From Steinernema hermaphroditum (lineage: Eukaryota; Nematoda; Chromadorea; Rhabditida; Steinernematidae): DNA of 64,000 bases. Under the pieces are notes generated by a model. The model searched no databases. It was not told the DNA's origin and saw only the letters and a program-made list of their open reading frames with translations. Positions 38,801-49,275 of this stretch are shown here, piece after piece (within the stretch, counting starts at the first letter, position 1; every line of letters starts with the position of its first letter). The stretch covers positions 15,996,001 through 16,060,000 of the forward strand of contig CM059625.1 in assembly GCA_030435675.1 (NCBI GenBank), in the 5' to 3' direction. The position numbers and the translations under genes are program-made.

Positions 38801-39849
38801 TTAGAAAGCTTTTTGCAAAAGAAATGAGATCCAAGAATTTCCAAAAAGTTTTCGCATGGCTTAACCGCTCTAAAGTTCAGCGCAGATTAGGAGCATCTTC
38901 CCAGAGCGGGTGAACCCTGGGAGACAGATGCGCGCAGGCGCTCATCCGCGGTATCCGATTACCTTCTGCGACTCTTAAGGAGGGCTACCGGCCATGCGGA
39001 CGTGATAGTGGGTGGCTGGGGAATTTAAGGAGCCTACTACGAAAAGGCCATCGTCTGAGTGGTCAGCGGCTAAAATTACGAATTGCTTTGTAGGAGCCCG
39101 ACTGCTCAGATAGCCCAACGAATCGACCACAGGTCAGAACATCGTTGAGCGCACGCTCATCGCTCACATCCATGCGTATCGATGTATCAAATAGAACAGG
39201 TACCGTACGCCTCGGCAACACAAAACTCAAAATCTTTAAGAAGACCCTGTTGCATCCCTATGCGAGTCAGAAACGCAATTCAACACAGCCATCTACATAT
39301 CGGTGACTGTCATCCTCACGCTTCTGACCATGCTCATCTGGGCAGCAGCTATAATCGGCCTACGGAAGGAGGTAGGCTTAAGTCAGTTGGCGTGTAAATC
39401 AACGCCCTTCTAATTGCTACAATCAAGACAACCGGCGATTCGTGAGTTAACGGCAAATGACGATTATTTCAGAAAAACATCGCATTAAGCTGTTTTTCCA
39501 TGGAATCTCTCGTTGAACTTGTGGCAGCGAAACGGAGGAGCTCCAACTCGGCGAGGAGAAGCCAAACGCCTGTGGGCACGATCAACAGCACAATGTACGC
39601 TTTTGATCATAAAAACACGTCACCAATTCCATTTAAAACAGATACCAGAACCTCCCGCGAGCACCGCTACGACTATCCTTTCTCGACAAGTTGCCGGAAC
39701 CGCCGAAAATTACCATCGACAAGATAAAGGAATTGAATATGGCGTTCAATATGGCACCGAAACTTCTGGGCACGCTAAAGAGTAACAAAGATTCACCCTT
39801 GAGTGCGAGTGCGTCAACGCTTGACGTCCCTATTAATAATTTGGAATAA
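35895..39849 (+). CDS. ZP-domain transmembrane protein (cuticle/apical matrix type)
   Basis: Nine exons in matching phase: 35895..36079, 36199..36341, 36392..36483, 36528..36610, 36908..37078, 39094..39199, 39241..39371, 39473..39594 and 39642..39849. About 413 residues start directly in a ZP domain (TVNCSERNIDIVVKEARGF). It continues through RAMPSGKLDL-like and IGPCIAFVNGDD segments to the ZP-C cysteines (YGCPT, LQCQLTRCHGGCGK, PDC). A transmembrane helix follows (YISVTVILTLLTMLIWAAAI) and then a cytoplasmic tail of about 115 residues. ZP proteins polymerise in apical matrix and cuticle; nematode examples are cuticlins, LET-653 and NOAH-1. The 5' end is missing, since the first exon needs one base from an upstream exon and no signal peptide is present. 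The 2.0-kb intron 37079..39093 contains trh-1 on the other strand. Confidence 0.85.
37613..37618 (-). terminator. AATAAA polyadenylation signal of trh-1
   Basis: Reads AATAAA on the - strand, about 97 nt after the stop at 37715..37717. Confidence 0.5.
37715..38285 (-). CDS. trh-1: TRH-like neuropeptide precursor
   Basis: Three exons on the - strand, 38285..38126, 38082..37951 and 37902..37715, give 159 aa. Residues 1-19 are a signal peptide (MNTIGYSFLLLVLVFGVRG). Amidation and dibasic processing sites release ELF-type peptides: LRTRELF-GKR at once after the signal peptide, GGRELF-GKR, NRELF-GKR (after RR), and SRELL-GKR near the C-terminus. C. elegans TRH-1 yields GRELF-amide and ANELF-amide, which activate the TRH receptor orthologue TRHR-1 and promote growth, so the identification is strong. 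The C-terminal part after the last peptide (NYQLTEDEFESLLSAI) is an acidic spacer. The gene lies inside a ZP-gene intron on the opposite strand. Confidence 0.9.
38318..38330 (-). promoter_or_regulatory. Probable spliced-leader acceptor of trh-1
   Basis: CATTTGTTGCAG on the - strand lies 32 nt upstream of the trh-1 ATG. No upstream coding exon fits. Confidence 0.4.
38594..38716 (+). CDS. Possible alternative last exon of the ZP gene
   Basis: A TTTTTTCAG acceptor is followed by 40 open codons ending ...VTPPKVDFY and TAA, which overlaps an AATAAA. The exon is phase 0, so it could splice onto the ZP exon ending at 37078. That would give an isoform without the transmembrane helix. It could also be a tiny separate gene starting at ATG 38600. 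Only the splice site, phase and poly(A) signal support it. Confidence 0.3.
   Translation, partial: TQMAPTNFRTRSDYNTSSESAKSVFRNSQREVTPPKVDFY
38715..38720 (+). terminator. AATAAA overlapping the stop of the 38594 exon
   Basis: TATTAATAAACGG: the TAA stop at 38714..38716 overlaps AATAAA. Confidence 0.3.
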
Positions 39850-39850
39850 A
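39845..39850 (+). terminator. AATAAA overlapping the ZP-gene stop
   Basis: GGAATAAATAC: the stop TAA (39847..39849) lies inside AATAAA. It is very close to the stop, so a later signal may be the one used. Confidence 0.3.
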
Positions 39851-41217
39851 TACTTGAATACAAAATCAGTTTCTCGAGAGCAACCGATATGACGAGTAGC
39901 GCTAAACAACCGAATACCGGCAAGGCTCGCCTAGGTGAACCCAAGAGGAGTGCACAGGAAGATGGCCATATGAAGCTTATATAGGAATACTCATATTCGA
40001 TTTGCTGATTGGATTTAAAACAACTTCCATGTATATGAAGATAAAAGGAAAGTCTTAATTCAACTAACCTCAGAGGCTAAATTTATTAAACTCTGGTGGA
40101 ATTAGAAAAAAAGGGTAAACTTGAGTGTGAATGAACTCATTCACGTAGCTCGGCTGTTCTATGGAAAGCCAGATGTACCAGCTTTTTGGAGCCCCTTCTC
40201 ATTTGACAAGGGAATGTCATCGAACTGTGCCGAATTTGAGCGCTGTTTTGTTGTTTCTGGTCTCAAAAATGACCGTCAAACTAAGCTGCGGTAGCAAACT
40301 CCCACAGCGAATAATTGAACCCGTCAACGACCATATCCATATGGGCTTTTATACGGCTTTTTATATGATCAGCCTGGCAGCTTTGTACCCATGACTTGTG
40401 CCTATATTCTGGAGCAATGTATGTAAACTAACAGCATTTATTTCCTGTAAACAAGTTTGAAGATTAAAGGCAATAGTATAAATTGGTTGACACTAGAATG
40501 TAGCACCTGTTATGTTAAAATTGTAGTAACGTGCAGGTGTATCTTTTTGATGGAACAGCAATTTACGCCTTCATGTTTGTTGTGTTCCACACAATGAGAA
40601 AACGAAAACATTGTTGTTTTTGTAAACGTGGTAACTCGGTAATGACGATATCGGCAATCTACGTTCATCATTGGATTTGAGTAGGCGATTCAATTAGTGT
40701 TTGTAATATGTCTGATATGGTGTTAAATATGGAAGGCAGAAGTACAATTAGATGAGCTTATAGCATTACCTTTGAAATTCGTTCCATATGTGACATCAAC
40801 TTCCACGAAAGGACAATGAAATAATGCCTTTTGAGGGCAAATTTATAACATTATGACCGGCGGAGTGAAATGGTTGTCGAAGAATGTTACTGTAGAAGCA
40901 AATTTTAGTCAACGTTATGTAGAACAAGTTCGATCAGCAGAGATTTCGCCCTTAATTAGACGTATCTGTTACCGGCCAGTGTACTCGGAAACGGAAAACA
41001 TCTTCAATCTATGATTCTATGCATATAGAAGAATTCGATGGGATCCGCTTTTCCCTCTCTAAAAAGTGATTTGAGTGAATGGTCGCTTTTGGCCATAATT
41101 ATCGCCGTGGCTCCCAGAGGACATGGAACACAAGGGAGTCGTGTCTGCAATGTCTTGGTAAGACAAAGCAGATCTCAACCGGCACCTGAAGCCGAAGTCT
41201 CGCTCAGGACTCCACCC
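39851..41217. other. No gene recognised
   Basis: AT-rich sequence with short frames only, and no clear repeat. Confidence 0.4.
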
Positions 41218-41476
41218 CAGCTCATCGTGAGACAACTCATCGGCGACGACTCATCGCGGGATAACGCATCGGCGACAACTCATCGGCGACAACTCATCGA
41301 GTTGGCAAAGATGAGCTGTCCCACGATGAGTCGTCGCCGATGAGTTGTCCCACGATGAATTGTCGCCGATGAGTTGTCGCCGATGAGTTGTCGCCGATGA
41401 GTTGTCGACGATGAGTTGTCGCCGATGAGTTATCCCGCGATGAGTCGTCGCCGATGAGTTGTCTCACGATGAGCTG
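41218..41476. repeat. 14-bp minisatellite arranged as a large hairpin
   Basis: The unit CGATGAGTTGTCGC and variants (unit changes GTCTCA, ATCCCG) are repeated in both orientations. The left arm 41218..41300 is an almost perfect reverse complement of the right arm ending at 41476 (about 82 bp). Further units form the loop. The open frames here (SSATTHRRQLIGD-like repeats) are by-products of the repeat, since 14 is not a multiple of three. Confidence 0.85.
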
Positions 41477-42356
41477 CGGTGACACCCTCGCTCAGAATTT
41501 TGTACATGATTCAGGTGTTTGTTCGCACTAGCCAAATATGTTTGGAAGCACTGGTAACTGAGCGGATCCAGTGATGGATAGTGTGTTGTGCCATTCTTCG
41601 CCTGGGTCATAGTGATGGAACCTCTAATCTTTAGGTTTACTTGGATATCGTGTCCAGCCGTAGCTACAACATCAAAGTGAACGCAATGATTTATGCACTT
41701 CTTGTGCGATATGAGACGTTCTGCGTAATGGTGCTGATTCGGAAAGATAAATCGTAAGACAACAATGAAATGAAGCGAATCATGCAGGAGGGACTCGTTA
41801 GAGTCTTATTTGGTTCGGGAGATAGCTGCTATTGTGCGAAATATCGCGTAATCGTTTTGTACAACCATTTTCATGTAGTCCACTTGTTGGTTCACCATAT
41901 TAGAAACCAAAAAAGTCTACTTTATGCAATGTTCGCTCATTGTCGCCGAGCGACCGCGACGACCCGACCGAACGGGCGAGACTCACCAGTGTGACTCTCG
42001 CAGCGATTGACGTGACACTGAGGGCGCGCGAGCACGCGGCGTGCATGAGTGATTACGATCCCTTTTCGTGTGGCGGATTAGGGGGAATTTGCTTGCTGAC
42101 TTGCTGATTTTACCTGTTGATTTATTGTTCGTATTTACTGTCGGAAGGTTTGAGTGTTCTAATAAACTCTAACCCGAGACACGATCTTCAATCCCGCGTG
42201 GCCGCTGGCAATTGGACTTTGCCAGTGAATTGGCGAGCAGATCGAGACGACAACCGCGAGACGAACCGACCGATCCTGCGCACTCATCAACAGGATACAA
42301 ATATGTTGAATTATTGTTAAGTAGAAAGGAGTGTGTGATAGTGGATTAAGACAGCG
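41477..42356. other. No gene recognised
   Basis: Unique-looking sequence between two repeats, with no domain or RNA gene seen. Confidence 0.35.
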
Positions 42357-42359
42357 TTA

Positions 42360-42789
42360 AGGCCCATTTATACTCTGCGCGACACAAAAAGCCCTTTTTG
42401 GTGTCGCTTAGCTTGTCCACGTGTGACTATTTACGCAAAACCAAATAAAACAGCACAGTCATGATGCTTTTGGATCGGGCTATCCAGCCATCGCCGGAAA
42501 AAATTTTTGGGACATGCCATGTAGGTTAACCTAACTGTCGCTTAGCCTCAACTTGACTGTCGCGCAGCTGTGTCGCCGCGCTGCGCGACAGTCAAGTTGA
42601 GGCTAAGCGACAGTTAAGTTAGCGTACGTAAAGTTAACTTAAATTTTTTTTCTGATGATGGTTGGATAGCCTGATCCAAATGCATCATGGCTATGCAGTT
42701 TCATTTGGTTTTGCGTAAATAGTCACACGTGGACAAGCTAAGCGACACCAAAAAGGGCGTTTTGTGTCGCGCAGAGTATAAATGGGCCT
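42360..42789. mobile_element. PIF/Harbinger-like MITE
   Basis: A 430-bp foldback element. Its ends AGGCCCATTTATACTCTGCG and the reverse complement at 42789 extend into arms of about 90 bp. The element is flanked by TTA on both sides (42357..42359 and 42790..42792), the 3-bp target duplication of PIF/Harbinger elements. A second internal palindrome at about 42530-42620 repeats GCGCGACAGTCAAGTTGAGG in both orientations. There is no coding capacity. Confidence 0.8.
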
Positions 42790-42792
42790 TTA

Positions 42793-43328
42793 GAGACGAC
42801 ATGGACTCAACTGTACTGCGTTTAAAGGAGCACAAAATAGGATTGTAACCTATATAAGGTAACCTAGTTTCACCAGATAATACAAAAAAAAATCGAGCGG
42901 AAATGAGAAAACGTGAGAACGATCGGCAGGCAACAATGCATTTGTCGTACATAGTCGTACATTTGTCTTTCTCCTTGATATTACGTTGCATTATTTTGGT
43001 ATTTTGTTAACCACCAATGTTGCTTGAGTGGAGATCGGCATCTGCAAGTAGTGCACGTTACAAAACCGCTGCATTAAGAGTGATCTCCTTCGATTGTGCA
43101 ACTGATAGATGCAGACTCCTCTTAAATAAGAAATGGCTTTCACTAAAACCATGCTAGCCCTGGAAGCGTTTCGGCATTTGAGAAGCTCTGTTCAACTTCT
43201 TCGTAGGCCGCGGTGATGGAGTTGCAGGGTCAATGTCGAACCGCTTCGGCTTTTGAGTTTTTGTGCCCGAGCGCCTCATAGCTCGTTCTGGAGATAAACG
43301 ACTGGAGGCAGCAGGTACATTTCTTCCG
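42793..43328. other. No gene recognised
   Basis: Sequence downstream of the - strand gene ending at 43329. Nothing distinct seen. Confidence 0.35.
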
Positions 43329-44218
43329 CTAAGCTTCCATCTTGGACAGAGCTTGTGTGAATTCTTTGTCCTTTGCCCTCATCCAACACATCGCATATTC
43401 GTCAATAAAATTTGCTCGATCCACTTTGTACTTTGCGACGGTTTCGGAGACTTCCGTATCCGTCGGAGGTCTGTTCAACGAGACATAGAGCTGTTCTCGG
43501 CAGACGTTTGACAAAAATCTATCGATATCTTTGTTCATGGCGCGGTGGACAACTAATGACCATATGAATTCCTCGTCTGAGAGATATTCTTCAATAACAT
43601 TGTCGGCCATTTGATGATAAAGTAGTGCTACGCACGTTTCGGCTTCAATAGCTCGTTCGATTACCATATCAGGGGCTAATATCATGTCGTTGATATCGAC
43701 GAGTTGGGCTTTTCGTTCTTCGGCCATTTTGGTCTTCACGATAGACGCCACGCTTTGGTGCAAATTCTTCAAATAATACTGATAGGTCATGTAGTCAGTG
43801 AGCCTTTCGCAATGGTCGACCAACAAGGCAATCCGATAAGCCATGGCGCTTGGGTTGTACCGAATATAATAGTGACAGGATAGGACCTTCTCTAGAACCG
43901 ACCGCATTCTGTTGACACGACCACCTGCGCTGTAGACAAGAGGCGAGGAGCGTGAAAGATTGATCCTGATCAGCACATAGAGACATATGTTGATGATGAT
44001 ATCGCGGGTAACAGAGCGGTAGCATACATCTGTCCAGTATTCACTGTTAAATGAAGCTGCGAAAGTGCTGCGTAAGATATCGTGTAAAGACGCATGTATT
44101 CCCATCGTTGATAATTGGGTCTTTGTCCACAGCTGTACATGGTCCCCTCTTCAAGAATCCCGGTGAAACATTCTTCAAATATTCTGGTAACTAGAGTTTC
44201 GGCTTCTGCGTCCGACAT
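43329..44218 (-). CDS. Unrecognised protein, paralogue B of a tandem pair
   Basis: The best model is two exons, 44218..44139 and 44067..43329, joined by a 71-nt intron (GGACCAT|GTACAG ... TTACGCAG|C), giving 272 aa. Without that intron the start and body are in different frames. The protein is largely helical in character, with no signal peptide and no motif that I can name. Its order of features parallels the gene at 45339: an acidic start (SDAEAETLVTRIFEECFTGI versus ISDSLFKQLFTDVLDELSTP), a hydrophobic DIIINICLYVLI versus DIIKDICLSALL, and an aromatic end (FIDEYAMCWMRAKDKE versus LLYEFAISWLEKIRQR). It lacks the C-terminal tail of its neighbour. A nematode-specific family seems likely. No function is claimed. 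Confidence 0.6.
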
Positions 44219-45338
44219 CACTCAGCTGAGGGTCTGGAACTGAGTTAACTGATAGCCTGTATAAAAACATGGGAGAAAAACAACTGTTCAAAACTATCGT
44301 ATAACAGAATACCGCCGAAGGCGACTCGTCAAGGAATGGAAGCAGGACAAAGGGAGGTCGTCGTCCGTTATGCCACTGCGAGGTTATAGGGTGGACATTG
44401 ATTCCCCTGCTCCGTTTCCATGGCATCGTCATTAAGCTGCTGCTGCGCGACATACTGAAGTGCGATTGGTCAGTAGTGTTAATAATCGACGGTAAGTTGT
44501 TGTGGCCCACAAGGTATCCCGGTGTTCTGAGCCACTTTATTGTTGCATGAAACAGACACCAGCGATTGTACTCGACGTTAGCTTTTTCTACAAAAATTTT
44601 TTAGAAAAGACCAAATGTGGATTTAATTACCGAGCTCGTGTCATCATAAGCTGTAAGTGACCGATCTACGGAAGCGAGGGTAATCAGCAAATCTGCTGAA
44701 TCTGATACACTGCGGACTGTATAGATATTTCATCTGCGAAACTGTCCATTCATCCCGCTCTTTCCCTGACCGTTAATTTCAGAGATTTTATTATCCAGTT
44801 TAAATAACGAGACTAGTGAATACCGAATCGAATGTATTACAAAATGATCAACAAGGTACATAACTACCAGGAATGCTTACGACGACAGGAAAGATATAAG
44901 ACAACCGTTTTGGATGACAATAGCATGAATCCAAAACGTCGAATGATGTAGAACGTGAGATCAGCAACGAGATATGAGATACTGTAATTATGATTATGTA
45001 AAAAAGTTTGATGAACGGATTATGATAAACCAAGTACTGTGGGAGAGTGGTGGGCGATGAGTTGAGTGAATATGTGAGATAAATGAACAAGACTGTAGAA
45101 TTATGAGGACATCAAATTTTATGAAAGACAGTTAACGTCCTTTGTAGAGGAAAGTTTACCGACGTCTGAGCTTTCATTATACAGGAATATATATTCGTTG
45201 TGCATCGGACGATGAGTATCTGAAAGCAAAAATTAAGAACCAACATAGACGATCCTAATGAGGTGCTAGCATCCTTTCAATGATAGTTTCGAAAAAAGAA
45301 ATACCTTTAATAGACTGCTAACCCCAAAAGGTGGCATA
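44219..45338. other. Intergenic region between the paralogues
   Basis: 1.1 kb, AT-rich, too long for a typical nematode operon spacer. No other feature seen. Confidence 0.4.
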
Positions 45339-46538
45339 TCACTGCTGCGATCGTTTAGCATTTCGAGGAGCTCTTCGAGTACAACCACGTCCTGGCGTAG
45401 GAGACTTTCTGCTGGACTCAGTTTTAGGCAGCGTTGGAGGCATTGGGGCAGCGAGGCCGAAACGTTGGGGTTGTTGAGTCTTTCTGCCGGAACGTGTGGC
45501 AGGCAGAGCTGGTAACGGTGCATCATCGTAGCCGAAACGGTTAGGCGTTTTAATGGGCCTGCCCGAACGCCTTGGAGTGTCATCAAAAATGTGAAGTCTG
45601 GCCACCTCGGTTGTCTTCATGCGTCGCGCACTTTCCCTCGGCCGACGAGCGGTCCATCGTTGGCGAATCTTCTCCAGCCAACTTATTGCGAATTCGTAAA
45701 GAAGATCTCCCTTCAGAATCGAAAAATCGGACATTAATTGCTCAGTTTCCTCGATTTCCAGTTCTTCTTGTTGAGTGCTGCCTGTCATGTATAGCCGATT
45801 TCGTTTTCGTCGCAAACCCTTCATGACATCGTAGAGCTGTTTGTATGTATCGAGAACAGAGCGGGAATCCTTGCCAAAGACGCCTATTCCAATAGCTTTC
45901 AGCGGCACTCTACGATGAAGCAACTGCAGCAAATCTTCCGGCCTAATATCTTCTTCGCTTATGTCCCGGCGTTTTTCACCGAAACCGATGCGGGGTTCAA
46001 TTGCTGTGAGGTAACTTAAATTTCGACTCAGACGTTCTGAAAGACGGCCACGGTAGTAAATCTTCGTTCTACTCGTGTAGGACTGCGCTTTCAGGTGCTT
46101 AGCGAGTTCGCGTAGCATAAACTGATGTATCTTGAAGCCGGTATAGCAAATACGGAATTGATTCCGGTAGTTCTCTGATCGCTTCGCTAGAGTCCGCTGG
46201 AGAAGATGTCTGTCACGATGTAATTCTTCGTAGTGAATCTGGATAGCACGGAGGTTTGGCGACATAATCGGAATCAAGAGACTAAGTAGCGCACTAAGGC
46301 ATATGTCTTTGATGATATCCCAGAATGCCTGTCGAAATAAGTCATTAACCCAAAACTCTCTTCGATATGCGTATGCGAAGAGCTCGTAGACGACACCGTA
46401 CTGTCTTGTTTCGATTACTGTTGTTGATGATCGGGCTTTCGTTAAAATCGGTGTGCTCAGCTCGTCCAGTACGTCGGTGAAAAGTTGTTTGAAGAGAGAA
46501 TCGCTGATTTCTATTACAGGGTTGGACGTCGCCGACAT
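45339..46538 (-). CDS. Unrecognised protein, paralogue A with a basic RFG-repeat tail
   Basis: A single open exon of 399 aa, long for this gene-dense, intron-rich setting. The ATG lies 15 nt after a TTATTTCAG acceptor, consistent with trans-splicing. Residues 1-300 form a helical, Leu- and Arg-rich domain shared with the gene at 43329 (FWDIIKDICLSALL; LLYEFAISWLEKI). Residues 310-399 are basic and disordered, and carry repeated units of the type RRSGRPIKTPNRFG and RSGRKTQQPQRFG, then ESSRKSPTPGR. Such Arg/Pro tails suggest nucleic-acid or chromatin binding, but this is inference. No known domain recognised. Confidence 0.65.
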   Translation of the reverse strand: MSATSNPVIEISDSLFKQLFTDVLDELSTPILTKARSSTTVIETRQYGVVYELFAYAYRREFWVNDLFRQAFWDIIKDICLSALLSLLIPIMSPNLRAIQIHYEELHRDRHLLQRTLAKRSENYRNQFRICYTGFKIHQFMLRELAKHLKAQSYTSRTKIYYRGRLSERLSRNLSYLTAIEPRIGFGEKRRDISEEDIRPEDLLQLLHRRVPLKAIGIGVFGKDSRSVLDTYKQLYDVMKGLRRKRNRLYMTGSTQQEELEIEETEQLMSDFSILKGDLLYEFAISWLEKIRQRWTARRPRESARRMKTTEVARLHIFDDTPRRSGRPIKTPNRFGYDDAPLPALPATRSGRKTQQPQRFGLAAPMPPTLPKTESSRKSPTPGRGCTRRAPRNAKRSQQ

Positions 46539-46990
46539 GGATTATGCGTTCTGAAATAAGAAGAATGGATAACAGTGCCGTTGTTATAGTCACAGCTGAA
46601 TAGTAAACGTCACAAGAACGGTTGCGCGTCAAATTTGAATTAGACTTGAAAGATGTGTTTTGTTCACTATTTTGATGATTTTTTCAAATTCTGCGGGGTG
46701 TGTCACATTCTGACAACCGATGTTATGTTACCAGCGGCTAGATGAGCTTTTGCAGGGTGCGGCAGGGACACGGTAACATGGGGTAGGGAATATAACTCTG
46801 CGTGCTCTTTTGAAATACGGTATGCTTATGCAACGAAGGTACCGCACTACTGAAAATGAGACTTTAACCCTTAACCCCCCGGTGTATAGTCACACATTAC
46901 GACGATGCATGCCTGTACATATATAGATCCGACCCGATCGCCGCAGGTTTGGATTCCGTTTTCGCATTCGTTTCTTGAGTTCTATAGTTA
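46539..46990. other. Upstream region of paralogue A
   Basis: No gene or repeat recognised before the dispersed element that starts near 46997. Confidence 0.35.
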
Positions 46991-46996
46991 GAGTCA

Positions 46997-47390
46997 ATAA
47001 ATGCGGCTGCGCGCAAATTCGCGCCCTACATGGACTAAAAACCAAGCAGCCCTGTGGTCGGCAAGATTGGCGCTCATGTAAATGACTAAACTTGGCCAAA
47101 AAACTGCAAAGTTTCAGAAAACTCGAATCCACAACTCTGATGGTTACAAAATAGGCAAAAAAATCACTCAAAAACTTCAAAAAACTCAAAGCCTAGCATC
47201 GCCAGAGACATAGTGGCACTAGAGATGTACATTCTTAACTGTGTGTATGGCTCATTGCGAACGTTTTCCGTTAGCAAGCGGGCGGTATCGGGTTCGGTTC
47301 CCCTCGGGGTCCTTATTTTGTGTAGGTGTTTTCTTTGTGCTCACGAAAAAAAACACACACCAACGGACCCGTTGGTTCTCCGTTTATAAT
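46997..47390 (+). repeat. tRNA-related (SINE-like) dispersed repeat, copy 1
   Basis: About 395 bp shared with an inverted copy at 56865..57260. The 3' half contains a box A-like TGGCTCATTG at 47248 and a box B-like GGTTCGGTTCC at 47291, spaced as in tRNA genes and their SINE derivatives. A GGACCCGTTGG palindrome and GTTTATA lie at the end. The 5' part (GCGGCTGCGCGC...GGCAAGATTGGCGCTCATGT) is also conserved between copies, so the unit is larger than a simple tRNA SINE. Confidence 0.6.
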
Positions 47391-49275
47391 ATTCTTAATG
47401 CATTCAATATACAACGCCGAAGCGAGCCACTCGTCTCTAAGAAACGTCAATTCGCGAAATCGCGGCCATTTTGTACGCTGTGCATTAGATAAAAGTGGGA
47501 GCTACACAGATTTGTCATTTGAAAAATCTGGAACAATCTTGCTGAAAGATGATTCCTGTGTTGCAGCATCTGTTCTGTTCTGACGGTTTTACAGTTCCTT
47601 TTAGTATCATCTGTCCACACATATGAATGTTGTGAATCTGCCTCCAATAATTTTTTTGTGGCTGCAGTCTGAAATTTTGTGCTGTTGGCCAGGCATTTTG
47701 GTTGTGCACTCATGGTTTGCACTTTGAAATTTAATGACTTCTTGATGGCATTTTTAAAAGTTCCAAATTTTCGCTTTCAAAATTCATCACACTTGGTTCG
47801 CCTTGTTGCCTGGTGGACAAAACCCTTGATCTCATATTATATCACAAAGGAAAGGTACGAAATTCTGTGCTGTTACACCAGGAAAATGGCGACTCAGCTT
47901 TTGAAAGATACTATTCTTTTGGAGCTAACAAGAAAATAACATAATGCGAATACTACGCAAAACATTTAAAGATTTAAAACAAAACGTCGTAAAGTGGCAA
48001 AAATGCCTGTATAAAGCGTCAAATTATTTTCGAGTGGTACGATTCCGGCCTTTGTTCTTGGGAGTTTAGGGGCAAACTTCAGTTCAAAGCCTCTTAGGGC
48101 AAACTTCAGTTCAAAATGATCATCGAACTTCTGGGAACAACGGCGACATGTACGGTATCGACGCAGCCGCGACTGCCCCGAATGGCGGCGGGACCCCGTC
48201 GAAATTTTGCCAACTGAGCTCGGTTGGAACAGCAAGCTCCAGTGTTCCGCGAGACATGTTAGAATAATAAAGTAAATGAAAAATATGCGAAGGGAACTCA
48301 TGTATTGCACACAACGCAATCTCGTTTATTGATCTTCGCGGCTTTAATTTCTCACGAAGCCGGCCCTTTCTACTCAGCTATAATTAGCATTACTCCCGAA
48401 GAAGAGCAACGAACACGAAATGGAAAGGGGTCCAAACCAGTTTTGCAAGTAGGAAAACGACGAAAAAAAAATCATCAATTGATGATAATCAACACAAGGG
48501 GAAAGGAAAAATATGAGCGCTCCTAACGATTATGGTGTGGACGCGAGATATCCCACTCTGTTTCCATGGCACCGCTGCTAGCGGCCGTGGAATGGACCGA
48601 AATCCCAGTGGTCATGGTGCGTGTAAGAACAGATTAGAACAGAGTCATGGTGCGTCGTTTCTCTTAGAAGCAAGAAGGATTACGTGCCGATTTCACGTAT
48701 GTCTCAAGAAGAAATGTCGAGATAAAACAGATAGTGGTTGATTATGTTTTCTCGTTTACGGAACAACGACCCTTCAAAACAGGATGATTTCCGACAAATT
48801 AGCAAAGAAGAACGCGGATTTCTGCGGTGTATCAAGGAATGAGAAGAGGTCTGGGTGACGTCAACTCTGCAGAAATTTTAGATATTAGTTAATTGTGCAC
48901 TTCGGAGCAATTTATCGCCTTCGGTATAGGTCGTTATTATGAATATGCAGGCAATTCTTATTAGCGCTAGGCATTTTTTGCCAGGACCGTGATATCCATA
49001 TCCACAGTGTACAGTAATGTTTCCTCATGAACAGAAGCAGATAAGCAAAAATCCAATTCGAGCATTTATGGTACAAGTGACTGACATGAAAATAATCCGC
49101 GGATCTGAGATAAGATTTCTCAAGACCAAAGTGAGTTACGGGGATGCTGCACCCAGCAACCTTCATCGGTAGCGGGCCATTTTCGCACGTAACACGATTT
49201 AATAGAATAACGCATAATATAGAACGGGCATAACATTATATACAAATAGCCTGTAGATACAAGCAACGCAAGTCT
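47391..49275. other. No gene recognised
   Basis: 1.9 kb with short overlapping frames. The right end includes the 3' UTR of the SET-domain gene. Confidence 0.35.

Noticed and set aside
41038..41485. Repeat-encoded frames on both strands (SSATTHRRQLIGD-like)
   Set aside because: Produced by a 14-bp minisatellite. The unit length does not preserve a reading frame.
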